From the NCBI GenBank assembly GCA_021784975.1, contig JAJYGU010000050.1:1-23640 (forward strand): DNA of 23,640 nucleotides, written 5' to 3'. This DNA is from Planctomycetota bacterium (lineage in GTDB: Bacteria; Planctomycetota; Planctomycetia; Pirellulales; Thermoguttaceae). Within the stretch, counting starts at the first letter, position 1, and every line of letters begins with the position of its first letter. Under the pieces are notes generated by a model that made no database searches, had not been told where the DNA came from, and saw only the letters and a program-made list of their open reading frames with translations. Below are positions 12,608 to 20,448 of this stretch, one piece after another. The translations under genes were made by a program, and so were the position numbers.

Positions 12608-15541
12608 TCATCCCGGCTGCTCTCCGCTGCCGCGATGAGCCAGATAGCGAGCGGCCGCCGCCGCCAGAAACAGCCAGTTGACGGCCACCGCCGCGGCGAC
12701 CGCCCATTGCCCGCCCGAACCGGCCCCGTAGGCGTGCATCCCGCTGCCCAGCAGAAAGTTGACTCCATACCAGGTGAACAGCACCGCGGTGGCCCCGAGC
12801 ACCGCGGTCACCGCCATGCCGAAGTCGCCGGCCCAGCCGATCCAGCGGGCGTGCAAGATGACCAGGTAAACCAACAGCGAAATCAAGGCCCAAACCTCTT
12901 TCGGGTCCCAGGCCCAAAAACGTCCCCAGGACTTGTCGGCCCACAATGCGCCGAGGATCGTGCCGGCAGTGAGGAGCAATACCGTCATCTTAACGGCCGT
13001 GTAGGTGAACCCGGCCAAGGCGGCGCAGGCCTCCGGCGGACGGCAGCGCAGGGACTGGCTCATTTTTCCGCCTGTTGGGTTATGGCGTCTGCATTCGCTA
13101 GGAAGCGGAACAATGTGCCTGTCCCCTTCAGGCCCGCGAGCCGTAGCGGGCAGGTACCGCCCAAACAAGTAATACCCTAAGGCAATATTGCCCAACACTA
13201 GGGCGATGGCCGCTGCGGCGTAACTAGCCATGATGGTCACCACATGGACTACCAGCCAATGGTTGTCGCGCAAGACCGGGGCCACCGCCCCCATGTTCCG
13301 CTTCATCACCGTCGCCGGGGCGTAGCAGGCCAGAGCCACCGTCAGACAACTCATAGCCGCCCCGCCCAGCACAAACAGCCGCCGCCGCAGGACCTCTTCC
13401 ATCGGGCCGCGTAGTCCCTCGCGCCACCACGCCCGCGGAACGGTAACACTCGCCGCCAGCAGCGCCACCGCCAGCCGCGGCACAAAGTAGACCGCGGCCA
13501 GCAGGATGCACCAGCCGGCCAGCCATACCAGCACATCATTGGCCGACGGCATGGCCGCGCCCAAGGCGTGTTGCGGCGCCAGGTCGAACAGCCCCCCGCC
13601 GAAGCCTTCCCGCCAGCGGACCAGCAGCAGAAAGACGACCACCACTGCGGCGGTCCGCAACACAAGGAGAAACCAATGGACCGCAATGGAAGGCCACCGC
13701 CGGGCGGAAAGAGACAGTCCCGTTTTTTGCAACCTCCTGTCACAAAAAGCGGGACAGTCCCAGGCCCCGCGCACACCTGTCAACCGCCACGCCTCGCCGA
13801 GCCCTGCCTGGAACAGGGGAAATAGCGCGAACCAAATGCCCAACAGGGCCACGCCCAGCGCGACGAACACCACCGTCTCAAACATGCCGGTCAGCGGAAC
13901 CAACCCGGTCACATACCCGCGGACTGCGAAGCCGATCAGCGTAAACGCCTGGGCGGCCAACAGCACCGCCAGCCCCAGCCAAAACATCGACTTCCGCAAC
14001 CCACCTCCGGAAAAGGAGAGACACACCACCGCCGCCAGGCTCACCGACCACGACCAGAAGAACGGATCGAGGCGATTGTAGAGCACCTCGAGCCGGGTCG
14101 AGCCGGGCGGCGGATAGGCGGTGGCCTGGATCAGTTCCCGATCGCGATACTGGATAGAAAGTTTTTCGCGCAACGGCTCGATCCTCTGGCCGAACGCGCG
14201 GACCGCCGCGGCAAAGCGGTTCATGGCCTCGGCAAATCGTGGTGGGCGGTCGGCGGCGCCGCGGTCGAGATAGGCTTGCTTTACTTGAGCAAAAGCCGCC
14301 CGCACCGCCTGGACCTCCGGCTGCGGATAGCCGCTCAACAGGTCGCTGGGGGCCAGCAGCAGCGTCTGGAGGCTCAGCCAGGGCTGGGCATCGTCGCCCG
14401 GAACGCGGTTCTCCTCCAGCGCGGCCGGGCTTAAGGCGGGCGCCAAACGCAAGCCGTCGCCGTTGTCGAACAGGGCCAACTGGGTCTCGATCGTCTGCTC
14501 GCGCAGCTCGGCCGCCATGCCGGCCAGGGCGACGTCTTTACGGCCGGCCAGCCGATCGGCCAATGATTCGGCGAGGCGACGAAAGCCGGCCAGGGCGGTG
14601 TCCGTCTTGTCCAGCGCGAAGCCGCGGTGCATTTCGCTCAGCAGTTGCTGCAACTGGCCGCCGGCTTGAACCATCAGGCGGCGCGTCTCGTCGTCCTTAT
14701 GGAGTTGCTCGCTCTCTTGCAGCCTCCCGGCCAGCTTCCGCCAGGTGTCGACGGTTTTCCGCACGCGCTGCATGAACCGGCGACGGGAGGCGTCCGGCGA
14801 GGTGGGATCAAACGTCAGTTGGCGATAGGCCTCGTAGGCGTCCACCAGCTCCTTGGCCTTCTTCTCGACGCCCGTCAGGCGAAACTGACTCCCTTGGTGG
14901 GCGGATCGCTCCTGGATCTCCCGCCAGAGCCGACCCAGGGGGCGACTGTTTTCCACCTCGGAAATCGAGGCGTATCGCAAGCGGCGGCCTTGGCGATCAA
15001 ACAAGGGCATCTCCAGGGCCTCGCGCAATTGCCGGTCGCCGGCCGCCAGAAACGGCACTTGTTGCCATTTCCGCGGCTCGACCAGCCAACTAAACAGCAG
15101 TTCGGCCGCGGAGAACGTCCGCGGTCGGCCGTCAGGAAACACGGACCGAGCTTTGGACTCGGCTGGTGAAGCGACTTGCTTCGTGCTCTCGCTCTGTCCT
15201 GGCCGGGGTGGCCCCGATTGCTTGGTAGTCGGGGTGCCGCTGGGCACAAGAGGGATTGGACCCACGGGGTGAGCCTCGTGTGGCTGCGCCGCCCCGACAG
15301 CAGAGCTGTCGGGGCTACCCACGGCCTGCTCCGCCGGGCCGAGGGTAGGATTGGGGCGGCCGCAAATCGTGCTGACCGTTTCCCGTGCGAACGTATCCAA
15401 GGGCATGACCCGGCCGTCACTGAAGGCCGGCATCCCCCGCCAGGTGCTCCAATCCAACTCCGCGATGTCTCCTGCCCGCACCGCACCCATAAGCGACAAG
15501 ACAGCGGAGATCGCCAACAACAGCCGGGCAGGTTTGGTCAA
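12608..15541 (-). CDS. CcsA-like cytochrome c assembly protein with three repeat-derived insertions
   Basis: A 977-residue membrane protein. The C-terminal half holds the haem-handling motif WGRFWAWDPKEVW at residues 872-884, the WWD signature of CcsA/CcmC/CcmF proteins that present haem for attachment to c-type apocytochromes at the outer face of the membrane. It is surrounded by about ten hydrophobic segments. Histidines in NHWLVVHVV and SGMHAYG could bind haem. The N-terminal half has a signal peptide (MTKPARLLLAISAVLSLMGAVRA) and a long soluble domain starting WSTWRGMPAFSDGRVMPLDTF, as in planctomycete homologues (recollection). The start at 15541 is a TTG; no ATG lies near. In-frame repeats occur at residues about 74-106, 593-610 and 805-830, all in loops or the soluble domain. 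No ResB partner is visible. The 11453 gene follows 6 bases after its stop. Confidence 0.85.
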   Translation of the reverse strand: MTKPARLLLAISAVLSLMGAVRAGDIAELDWSTWRGMPAFSDGRVMPLDTFARETVSTICGRPNPTLGPAEQAVGSPDSSAVGAAQPHEAHPVGPIPLVPSGTPTTKQSGPPRPGQSESTKQVASPAESKARSVFPDGRPRTFSAAELLFSWLVEPRKWQQVPFLAAGDRQLREALEMPLFDRQGRRLRYASISEVENSRPLGRLWREIQERSAHQGSQFRLTGVEKKAKELVDAYEAYRQLTFDPTSPDASRRRFMQRVRKTVDTWRKLAGRLQESEQLHKDDETRRLMVQAGGQLQQLLSEMHRGFALDKTDTALAGFRRLAESLADRLAGRKDVALAGMAAELREQTIETQLALFDNGDGLRLAPALSPAALEENRVPGDDAQPWLSLQTLLLAPSDLLSGYPQPEVQAVRAAFAQVKQAYLDRGAADRPPRFAEAMNRFAAAVRAFGQRIEPLREKLSIQYRDRELIQATAYPPPGSTRLEVLYNRLDPFFWSWSVSLAAVVCLSFSGGGLRKSMFWLGLAVLLAAQAFTLIGFAVRGYVTGLVPLTGMFETVVFVALGVALLGIWFALFPLFQAGLGEAWRLTGVRGAWDCPAFCDRRLQKTGLSLSARRWPSIAVHWFLLVLRTAAVVVVFLLLVRWREGFGGGLFDLAPQHALGAAMPSANDVLVWLAGWCILLAAVYFVPRLAVALLAASVTVPRAWWREGLRGPMEEVLRRRLFVLGGAAMSCLTVALACYAPATVMKRNMGAVAPVLRDNHWLVVHVVTIMASYAAAAIALVLGNIALGYYLFGRYLPATARGPEGDRHIVPLPSECRRHNPTGGKMSQSLRCRPPEACAALAGFTYTAVKMTVLLLTAGTILGALWADKSWGRFWAWDPKEVWALISLLVYLVILHARWIGWAGDFGMAVTAVLGATAVLFTWYGVNFLLGSGMHAYGAGSGGQWAVAAAVAVNWLFLAAAAARYLAHRGSGEQPG
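13051..13126. repeat. Palindromic repeat inside ccsA-like gene (C-terminal loop)
   Basis: GGGACTGGCTCATTTTTCCG (13051-13070) pairs with GCGGAACAATGTGCCTGTCC (from 13105). It is read in frame as EGDRHIVPLPSECRRHNP and what follows, between two membrane helices. Same family as 6526-6620 and 20197-20272. Confidence 0.85.
13711..13761. repeat. Palindromic repeat inside ccsA-like gene (middle loop)
   Basis: Left arm AGACAGTCCCGTTTTTT (13712-13728) and right arm AAAAAGCGGGACAGTCCC (13744-13761) enclose 15 bases. It is read in frame as WDCPAFCDRRLQKTGLSLS between two membrane segments. Same type as the bioD element. Confidence 0.85.
15225..15320. repeat. Repeat inside ccsA-like gene (N-terminal domain)
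   Basis: It contains a perfect stem CCCCGACAG (15292-15300) and CTGTCGGGG (15306-15314) with loop CAGAG, plus outer GTAGTCGGGG and CCCCG...GGGGCTACCC motifs. It encodes SPDSSAVGAAQPHEAHPVGP in frame. It is a different family from the GGGACAG elements. Confidence 0.8.
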
Positions 15542-16069
15542 GGCGGATTACTCTTCGGGAACGTGGCGCTAAAGTCAAAATCTCTATCTTAACCGATCTT
15601 GGCGGCGTTCGCAGCCCGTTGGTCGGGCACCCCGTGCCTGACCTTGCTTCCCAGCCGCTTGACCGCTTGCTTCGCTAAACCCATCGCCTAAACGTCAAAC
15701 CTGAGATCGGGCTTTTCCGCCGCGATGAGCGCCAGCAGCGACTTGGCGCGTGTGTCGGCCGGCGATTTGACGCCGGGGCTTTCCTGACCTAGGGTTCAGT
15801 TGGCGGGCGTTCGGCCGTAGCCGGTGTGGGGGGGCAGCTTTTCAAGCCCCCGGCGACCAGTGCCTTGTCAAATTGGGGTCGGCGGGCGCCATGCCCACGG
15901 TTGCGTAACCGTGCGCGGCCGTGCGCGGCCGTTTCCCCCGCCCACGGTAAGCGTGGGCATGGCACCCACTACCACAAAGATCGGGACAATCGCGCGCGAC
16001 CGTGAACCCGCGGCCGGCTTGCGTGCTCATTGCTGAAAGACATCCGGAAGACCTTCGGGAAAACCCGCC
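15542..16069. other. Gene-free region, mostly repeats
   Basis: No gene is supported in these 528 bases. The first 60 should hold the promoter of the ccsA-like gene, but no confident boxes are seen. Near-palindrome GGTCGGGCAC-CCC-GTGCCTGACC lies at 15621-15643 and a larger inverted repeat at 15884-15967. The rest has no recognisable structure. Confidence 0.6.
15884..15967. repeat. Inverted repeat with CATGCCCACG arms
   Basis: Left arm GGGCGCCATGCCCACGG (15884-15900) and right arm CCGCCCACGGTAAGCG followed by TGGGCATGGCACCC (to 15967) are inverted copies. Between them GTGCGCGGCC is duplicated in tandem (15911-15930). GTGGGCATGG-type motifs look like another dispersed family. Confidence 0.8.
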
Positions 16070-16504
16070 ATGCAACCAGCCCCGCCAGCTTCACTCGACT
16101 TCCCCTGCGCAACCAGCAGCCCGACCTACAGCGAGGTACGGGTCCAGGTTCGGGGGTTGCTAAGCGGCTTGCACCCGCGGAACGAAAAGGCCGAACGACG
16201 GCGGGACGGGCGATACCCGTTTCCCCATTTGATCTGCCTGACGCCGGTCGGCCGAGACGGCGCCACCCCCGAGGGCGAGGCGATCGTGGTGGTGGGCAAG
16301 CATCTCTCCGAGCGCGGTCTGGGATTCTATCATCCCAAGCCGTTGCCCTACCGGCGGATGATTGCCTCGCTGGAGACCGCCGGCGGGCAATGCGTCGCCT
16401 TTCTGATCGACCTGAACTGGTGCCGTTTCTTGCGGCAGGGCTGGTACGAGAGCGGCGGCCGTTTCTTAGAGGCAGTGCCACCGCCGATCAGGGGCAAGGG
16501 ATAA
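16070..16504 (+). CDS. PilZ-like domain protein
   Basis: A 144-residue soluble protein. RRDGR at residues 44-48 fits the R-x3-R element of PilZ domains and HLSERG at 78-83 fits the (D/N)-x-S-x2-G element, except that histidine replaces the acidic or amide residue. PilZ proteins bind cyclic di-GMP and change motility, adhesion or polysaccharide synthesis. The missing D/N could mean weaker or lost binding, so ligand binding is not certain. The aromatic-rich C-terminus (LIDLNWCRFLRQGWYESGGR) is of a kind I recall from small planctomycete proteins. The ATG at 16070 is a choice without a clear ribosome site. The gene stands alone between repeat-rich gaps, with a hairpin 22 bases after the stop. 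A 169-residue open frame overlapping it in another phase is a shadow. Confidence 0.65.
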   Translation: MQPAPPASLDFPCATSSPTYSEVRVQVRGLLSGLHPRNEKAERRRDGRYPFPHLICLTPVGRDGATPEGEAIVVVGKHLSERGLGFYHPKPLPYRRMIASLETAGGQCVAFLIDLNWCRFLRQGWYESGGRFLEAVPPPIRGKG

Positions 16505-16701
16505 GGGGAGGGCGGAGAGTCCTGGGGCGTGGGGCATGAACGGCCCACGCCTCGCGGCCCAGGCTTACAAACCTTGGGCGGGGCAGGCAATTTGCGACCT
16601 GGTGGGGCTTCGGTCGCTGGTCCACTCGCCACGACGCCGACTGGGTTATTCATTGCCCGCGCGGTTTGCAAACCCCTCCGGTGATGCGCGCGACCTCGAC
16701 C
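16505..16701. repeat. Repeat-filled gap between PilZ-like and oxidoreductase genes
   Basis: Perfect 8-bp hairpin GGCGTGGG (16526-16533) and CCCACGCC (16544-16551), then GGTGGGGCTTCGGTCGCTGG with TCCAC (16601-16625), related to 9943-9970. A loose inverted pair CTTACAAACCTTGGGC (16564 onwards) and GCGGTTTGCAAAC (near 16660) frames the latter. The hairpin could end transcription of both convergent genes. Confidence 0.65.
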
Positions 16702-18141
16702 CTACACCTCGGGCACGGGAAACGGCGGGCGGTAGGTCCCCTTCACCAGCCGGTTGGCCTCGTCGTTCTCCTGGAAGCGTTCGTGCGCCGGGTCACACTC
16801 CAGCCACGGGCCCAGCATTGACGTGTCGGGGTCGACGCCGATATCGCCCAGATACTTGACGTATCGCTCGTGCATCTCGCGCCAGCAGGCCAGCTCGCCG
16901 AGCTGCTTCCGCTGCAGGCCGATGGAGGCAGTCCGCCCAAGGCGATAGGAAATATTGCCGGCGTGACAAATGGCGGTGGATCGCTGGCCCTCCTCGATGT
17001 CGGCGTGGAGGTCTTCCTGCCTGCCGCTCCGCAAGGCGTCGATGAAATTGACGAAATGGTTTTCCGCCGGCCCGAACGACTTTAGCCTCTTGCCACGGGC
17101 ATCGAAGGCCGCGGGCCCGAGCGTGTAGCCCCCTTCGCACTGCACGCACACGCCCACCCTGGTCCCCTTGAAGTCCGGCGGGGTGCTCCACTTCTTGGGC
17201 GTCATGAACTCTTTGGACTTGGGCAGGTTGTGCACCTCGTAGAGGATCGGCGGCTGGGGAGAATAGTCGTAGCAGATAATCTGGGTGTTGGGCACGTCGC
17301 CCACGTCGTTGAAGACGAACCGCCCCCCGATGCTCATGACCCGCCGCGGCAGGCCCGTATAGCCGAGGATCCAGCGGGCGACATCGATTTCGTGGACTCC
17401 CTGGTTGCACGACTCGCCGTCGCCCATGTTCCAAGTGAAGCTGCAATCGTATTGGAGCTTGTCGCGATAGATGGGCTCTTTTCGCGCCGGCCCGCACCAC
17501 AGCTCGTAGTCCAGGGTCGGAGGGATGGGCAAGGGCGTGCTCCGCCGGCCGATCAAGCGTCGCGGCTTGTTGGCAAAGCAGGTGACATATTGGATCTTGC
17601 CGAGATGCCCCTCGCGAAGCCACCGGGCCATCGCCGCCCAACTCAGGATCGAGCGGTTTTGCAGGCCGACCTGCACCAGACGACGATACTTCCGGGCAGC
17701 ATGGACCATTTGCCGCCCTTCCCAGATGAAGTGCGAAAGTGGCTTCTCCACGTAGACATGCCGGCCCCGTTGGCAGGCCCAGATGGTGATTAGGGCGTGC
17801 CAATACTGCATCGTGGCCACGGAAACAGCGTCGAGGTCCTTGCGTTCCAGCAACTTGCGGACGTCGATTGCCGTATCAGGCGTGTACTTGAAGCTCTTGG
17901 CAATGTTCTTGGCCGCGGCGCTCGAGCGCACCTGATCGGGATCGCAGACGGCCACGATGCGGACCCCCTTCTGCTTGCCGAACTCGGCGATATGGGTGCC
18001 ACTGCGGATGCCGCAGCCGATCACCGCCAGGCGGATCTCGCCGTTGGCGCCGAAGACCCGCGAAGAGACGAACATGGGCAGGCCAACCGCGGCCGCAGCC
18101 GTGGTGGAACGTCGCAGGAATTCGCGTCGCGTCAGAGTCAT
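16702..18141 (-). CDS. Gfo/Idh/MocA-family oxidoreductase with Tat signal
   Basis: A 479-residue NAD(P)-dependent oxidoreductase of the glucose-fructose oxidoreductase / inositol dehydrogenase type, which typically oxidises a sugar or sugar acid hydroxyl. Residues 1-32 are a twin-arginine signal (TRREFLRRS at 4-12, then a hydrophobic stretch ending SSRVFGA), so it should be exported folded with its cofactor. The Rossmann motif AVIGCGIRSG lies at 39-48, CDPD at 66-69 follows the second strand, and EKPLSH at 132-137 carries the usual catalytic lysine. The C-terminal domain includes GVHEIDVARWILG, as in planctomycete exported members. Its ATG overlaps the stop of the upstream esterase (ATGA at 18141-18138), so the two are translationally coupled. 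The substrate is unknown; the partner suggests modified sugars or polysaccharide fragments (inference). Confidence 0.9.
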   Translation of the reverse strand: MTLTRREFLRRSTTAAAAVGLPMFVSSRVFGANGEIRLAVIGCGIRSGTHIAEFGKQKGVRIVAVCDPDQVRSSAAAKNIAKSFKYTPDTAIDVRKLLERKDLDAVSVATMQYWHALITIWACQRGRHVYVEKPLSHFIWEGRQMVHAARKYRRLVQVGLQNRSILSWAAMARWLREGHLGKIQYVTCFANKPRRLIGRRSTPLPIPPTLDYELWCGPARKEPIYRDKLQYDCSFTWNMGDGESCNQGVHEIDVARWILGYTGLPRRVMSIGGRFVFNDVGDVPNTQIICYDYSPQPPILYEVHNLPKSKEFMTPKKWSTPPDFKGTRVGVCVQCEGGYTLGPAAFDARGKRLKSFGPAENHFVNFIDALRSGRQEDLHADIEEGQRSTAICHAGNISYRLGRTASIGLQRKQLGELACWREMHERYVKYLGDIGVDPDTSMLGPWLECDPAHERFQENDEANRLVKGTYRPPFPVPEV

Positions 18142-20048
18142 TGTTCAGCCCTATCAATTGTGTCATCGAGGAATTGTTGATATCGCTCGGCGACGCGCCC
18201 GCTCTTGACGTCGCCGGAGTGGACGAGGATGCCAACACACTGCTTGAGTGAGTCGCCCTTTTTCAAAATGAACGGCACGCCGCTCTGTGCATCGGGGCGG
18301 CGCGGACCGAATGTCCCGTAGCTACGCGTGAACCAGCGCGGCGGTTGCTTGTCGGTGGCGAAGATCGCCACGCCTTCAGTAACGCCGCCGACCGTATTCG
18401 AGTAATCGACCCACTTGGCCCGCCTGGCATACATGCCCTTCGCATCGATGTCTTCCCTGCGTACAACGCCCACTGAACTCGTGATCGTGCCACCGTGGTC
18501 CATAGAAAAAGCCGGCGCCATGCGGACGTAGGGCCAGGCGTAGTGGGTGCGGTCGCTCAAGAACTTCACGTCCCCGTAGGATGCGGTGAGCTTAAAGTCT
18601 AAGGATAGCACGTATTCGCCGTTGCGTAGCGGTCGAATATCCAGCTCGCGCCGTTCATCGAGCACCGGCACTTTGCCATAGTCGGCCTCCCAGAGCAACT
18701 GGGCGTCGATACGGGCACGAGCGACTCCCACTTGTTGATTCAAGAATCTCACATGGCGAATGCGATCGCGAAACCCGGCTTGCGGATTCTTCTTGTCCTT
18801 CGAGTTCCAACTCATGAAAAAGGACGTACTCGGATGCCCGGCCAACTGCACCGTATCAGCGACCCAAACTGACCGATGGTGCGGGTAGGGGTTGGGATGC
18901 TCGATGGTGAGTGACTGGTCGGAAGGGCTTCGCAGCGGATAATAGTGCGGCAGATCGACGTCTTTGCCGTACTGATAAACCAAGGCCTCCTTGCCGTCGA
19001 GCAGGATTTGGAGCTGTCCTTTGGATTCGTGGTTCTTCAGTTCTACTCGGCGTCGAACGGCAGCCGAGCCGTCCAGGACCTTGTCAACCCACGCATAGGC
19101 CAAGTCACCGTGCACCGCATGGCCGCCGGGGAAGGTATCTTGGCGACAGTTCTCCTCCGCACCGAGAATCTTGTAGCCCGCGCGGATGCGATTGAATCCT
19201 TCACGGGTGTAGCGGATCGGGAAACACTCATCGGCTTCGGCGCTTTCAAAGAGCACCGGCCGTGGGGCAATGAGAAGTTCCGCTTCGCAGATATCCATCA
19301 ATTCGACCAGACCTGGAAGTTCCCAACATTCGCAGTTGGGCACCGAAAAGACGCCTTCCGTGGTGCACATCCAGCCGCTGACCACGGCCACCTTGAGCCG
19401 CTGGTCGCAAGCCGCCACCCACATCGTCCACTCGCCGCCCATCGAAAGCCCCATGACGCCAATCCGCTGCGGATCAACTTGCTTTTGCGCCGCCAGGATA
19501 TCGACGCAGCGGATGAGATCCCACAACGTCGAGGCCGCGTACTTGCGGTGCGGAAACGACGGGGCCAGCACGCAATAGCCGCCGCGGGCGAATCGCTCGC
19601 CAAAGCCGCGGTAGATCGACTTCGCGTCGAAGACCTGTTGGGCCGAGCCGCCGTGGCCGTGCAGACAAAGCATGGCCGGAAACGGCCCCGGCCCCTTGGG
19701 CGTGGTCCAGAGGCACGTTCGGCGCTGGCCATCGTTGCAGCGGAATGAGGCGTGATGCAGGATATAGTCGCCGCGGTCTTCTTGCGATTCCACCTTGAAG
19801 TCCAGCAGCAGCTCGGCCACGCTGCGCCGCGGCGTCTGCGCCGCAACCAGGTCCATAAGTCGCCGCCGTGCCTCCTGCTGCCACGCCACGGCCGCGGCCC
19901 GGGTCGTTGCCTTAAAAGGCATCGCGAAGCTTTTCGGGACTTGGTTCTTGGCATCCGGGTTCGCATCGTCTGCGGCCGCCGCAAGCGACGCCGCGCCCGC
20001 ACAAACGACCGCGCCCAGGATCAACCACGATGCGAGATACTTGCCCAT
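18138..20048 (-). CDS. Exported esterase fused to a PmoA (DUF6807-like) domain
   Basis: A 636-residue protein with two parts. Residues 1-26 are a signal peptide (MGKYLASWLILGAVVCAGAA and onwards). Residues about 75-330 form an alpha/beta hydrolase of the acetyl-xylan-esterase/dienelactone-hydrolase type: CLHGHGG at 128-134, nucleophile GLSMGG with Ser202, a possible acid near Asp273, and a histidine in FPGGHAVHG (His310 or 313). Residues about 335-630 resemble the PmoA / DUF6807 family, marked by HPNPYPHHRSVWVADT at 384-399; despite the name, such proteins are not proven methane oxygenase parts and usually occur with sugar-related genes. I start at the ATG at 20048, since the earlier frame to 20285 is encoded by repeats. 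It overlaps the oxidoreductase by four bases (ATGA), forming an operon. Joint action on a decorated glycan is inferred. Confidence 0.8.
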   Translation of the reverse strand: MGKYLASWLILGAVVCAGAASLAAAADDANPDAKNQVPKSFAMPFKATTRAAAVAWQQEARRRLMDLVAAQTPRRSVAELLLDFKVESQEDRGDYILHHASFRCNDGQRRTCLWTTPKGPGPFPAMLCLHGHGGSAQQVFDAKSIYRGFGERFARGGYCVLAPSFPHRKYAASTLWDLIRCVDILAAQKQVDPQRIGVMGLSMGGEWTMWVAACDQRLKVAVVSGWMCTTEGVFSVPNCECWELPGLVELMDICEAELLIAPRPVLFESAEADECFPIRYTREGFNRIRAGYKILGAEENCRQDTFPGGHAVHGDLAYAWVDKVLDGSAAVRRRVELKNHESKGQLQILLDGKEALVYQYGKDVDLPHYYPLRSPSDQSLTIEHPNPYPHHRSVWVADTVQLAGHPSTSFFMSWNSKDKKNPQAGFRDRIRHVRFLNQQVGVARARIDAQLLWEADYGKVPVLDERRELDIRPLRNGEYVLSLDFKLTASYGDVKFLSDRTHYAWPYVRMAPAFSMDHGGTITSSVGVVRREDIDAKGMYARRAKWVDYSNTVGGVTEGVAIFATDKQPPRWFTRSYGTFGPRRPDAQSGVPFILKKGDSLKQCVGILVHSGDVKSGRVAERYQQFLDDTIDRAEQ

Positions 20049-20196
20049 TGCAGAAACTCCGGTGCGAGGGCGGATTGCGTGGCGGGAGGGAGCTTCCGAG
20101 CGTTTCCGGCGTCCCGGCGGCGGTACGTCAGCGAAGGAACTCGGCAGGCTCCAGTATGGCGGAAAACGGCGGGTTGTCAAGGAAAGTGAGCGTACA

Positions 20197-20272
20197 GGGG
20201 ACTGGCTCCGTTTTCGGCCCCCTGGATGTTGCAATTCCCCCACGGTCGTCGCCGAAAACGGTGCCTGTCCCC
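20197..20272. repeat. Palindromic repeat, GGGGACAG family
   Basis: GGGGACTGGCTCCGTTTTCG (20197 onwards) pairs with CCGAAAACGGTGCCTGTCCC (from 20252) around a 32-base interior. It is an intergenic copy of the element seen inside the glycosyltransferase and the ccsA-like gene, and best shows the full structure. Confidence 0.9.
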
Positions 20273-20307
20273 CTTGCCATGGCACAACGTTTTACGGCCA
20301 GGTGGCC

Positions 20308-20388
20308 GTAGAAGCGGCGTCTCGCCACCTTCTCGCGCGATGCACAAGCCTGGATATTGTCCCGACAACGCGGAGGGACGCCGCGTCC
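20308..20388. repeat. Inverted repeat, GTAGAAGCGGCG family, copy 2
   Basis: GTAGAAGCGGCGTCTCGCC (20308-20326) to GGGACGCCGCGTCC (20375-20388), same orientation and layout as 2765-2845. The two copies share both arms and the internal CACAAGC, but the loops have diverged. Confidence 0.85.
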
Positions 20389-20412
20389 GTTGACCCGTGG
20401 ATGGATACCTCC

Positions 20413-20440
20413 TTGCCGCCCTTTTCCAGACCGCTATAAT
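20413..20440 (+). promoter_or_regulatory. Sigma-70-like promoter of pdxJ, probably leaderless
   Basis: TTGCCG (20413-20418), a 16-base spacer and a consensus TATAAT (20435-20440). The pdxJ ATG begins 9 bases after the -10 box with no Shine-Dalgarno site, so transcription should start at or next to the start codon. Confidence 0.7.
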
Positions 20441-20448
20441 CTGCCGAT

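Larger units (their letters stand above)
20049..20448. other. Gene-free region between the esterase and pdxJ, two repeats
   Basis: These 400 bases separate divergent genes. They hold the esterase promoter region (no confident boxes seen), two dispersed repeats (20197-20272 and 20308-20388) and the pdxJ promoter. Nothing else is supported. Confidence 0.6.
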
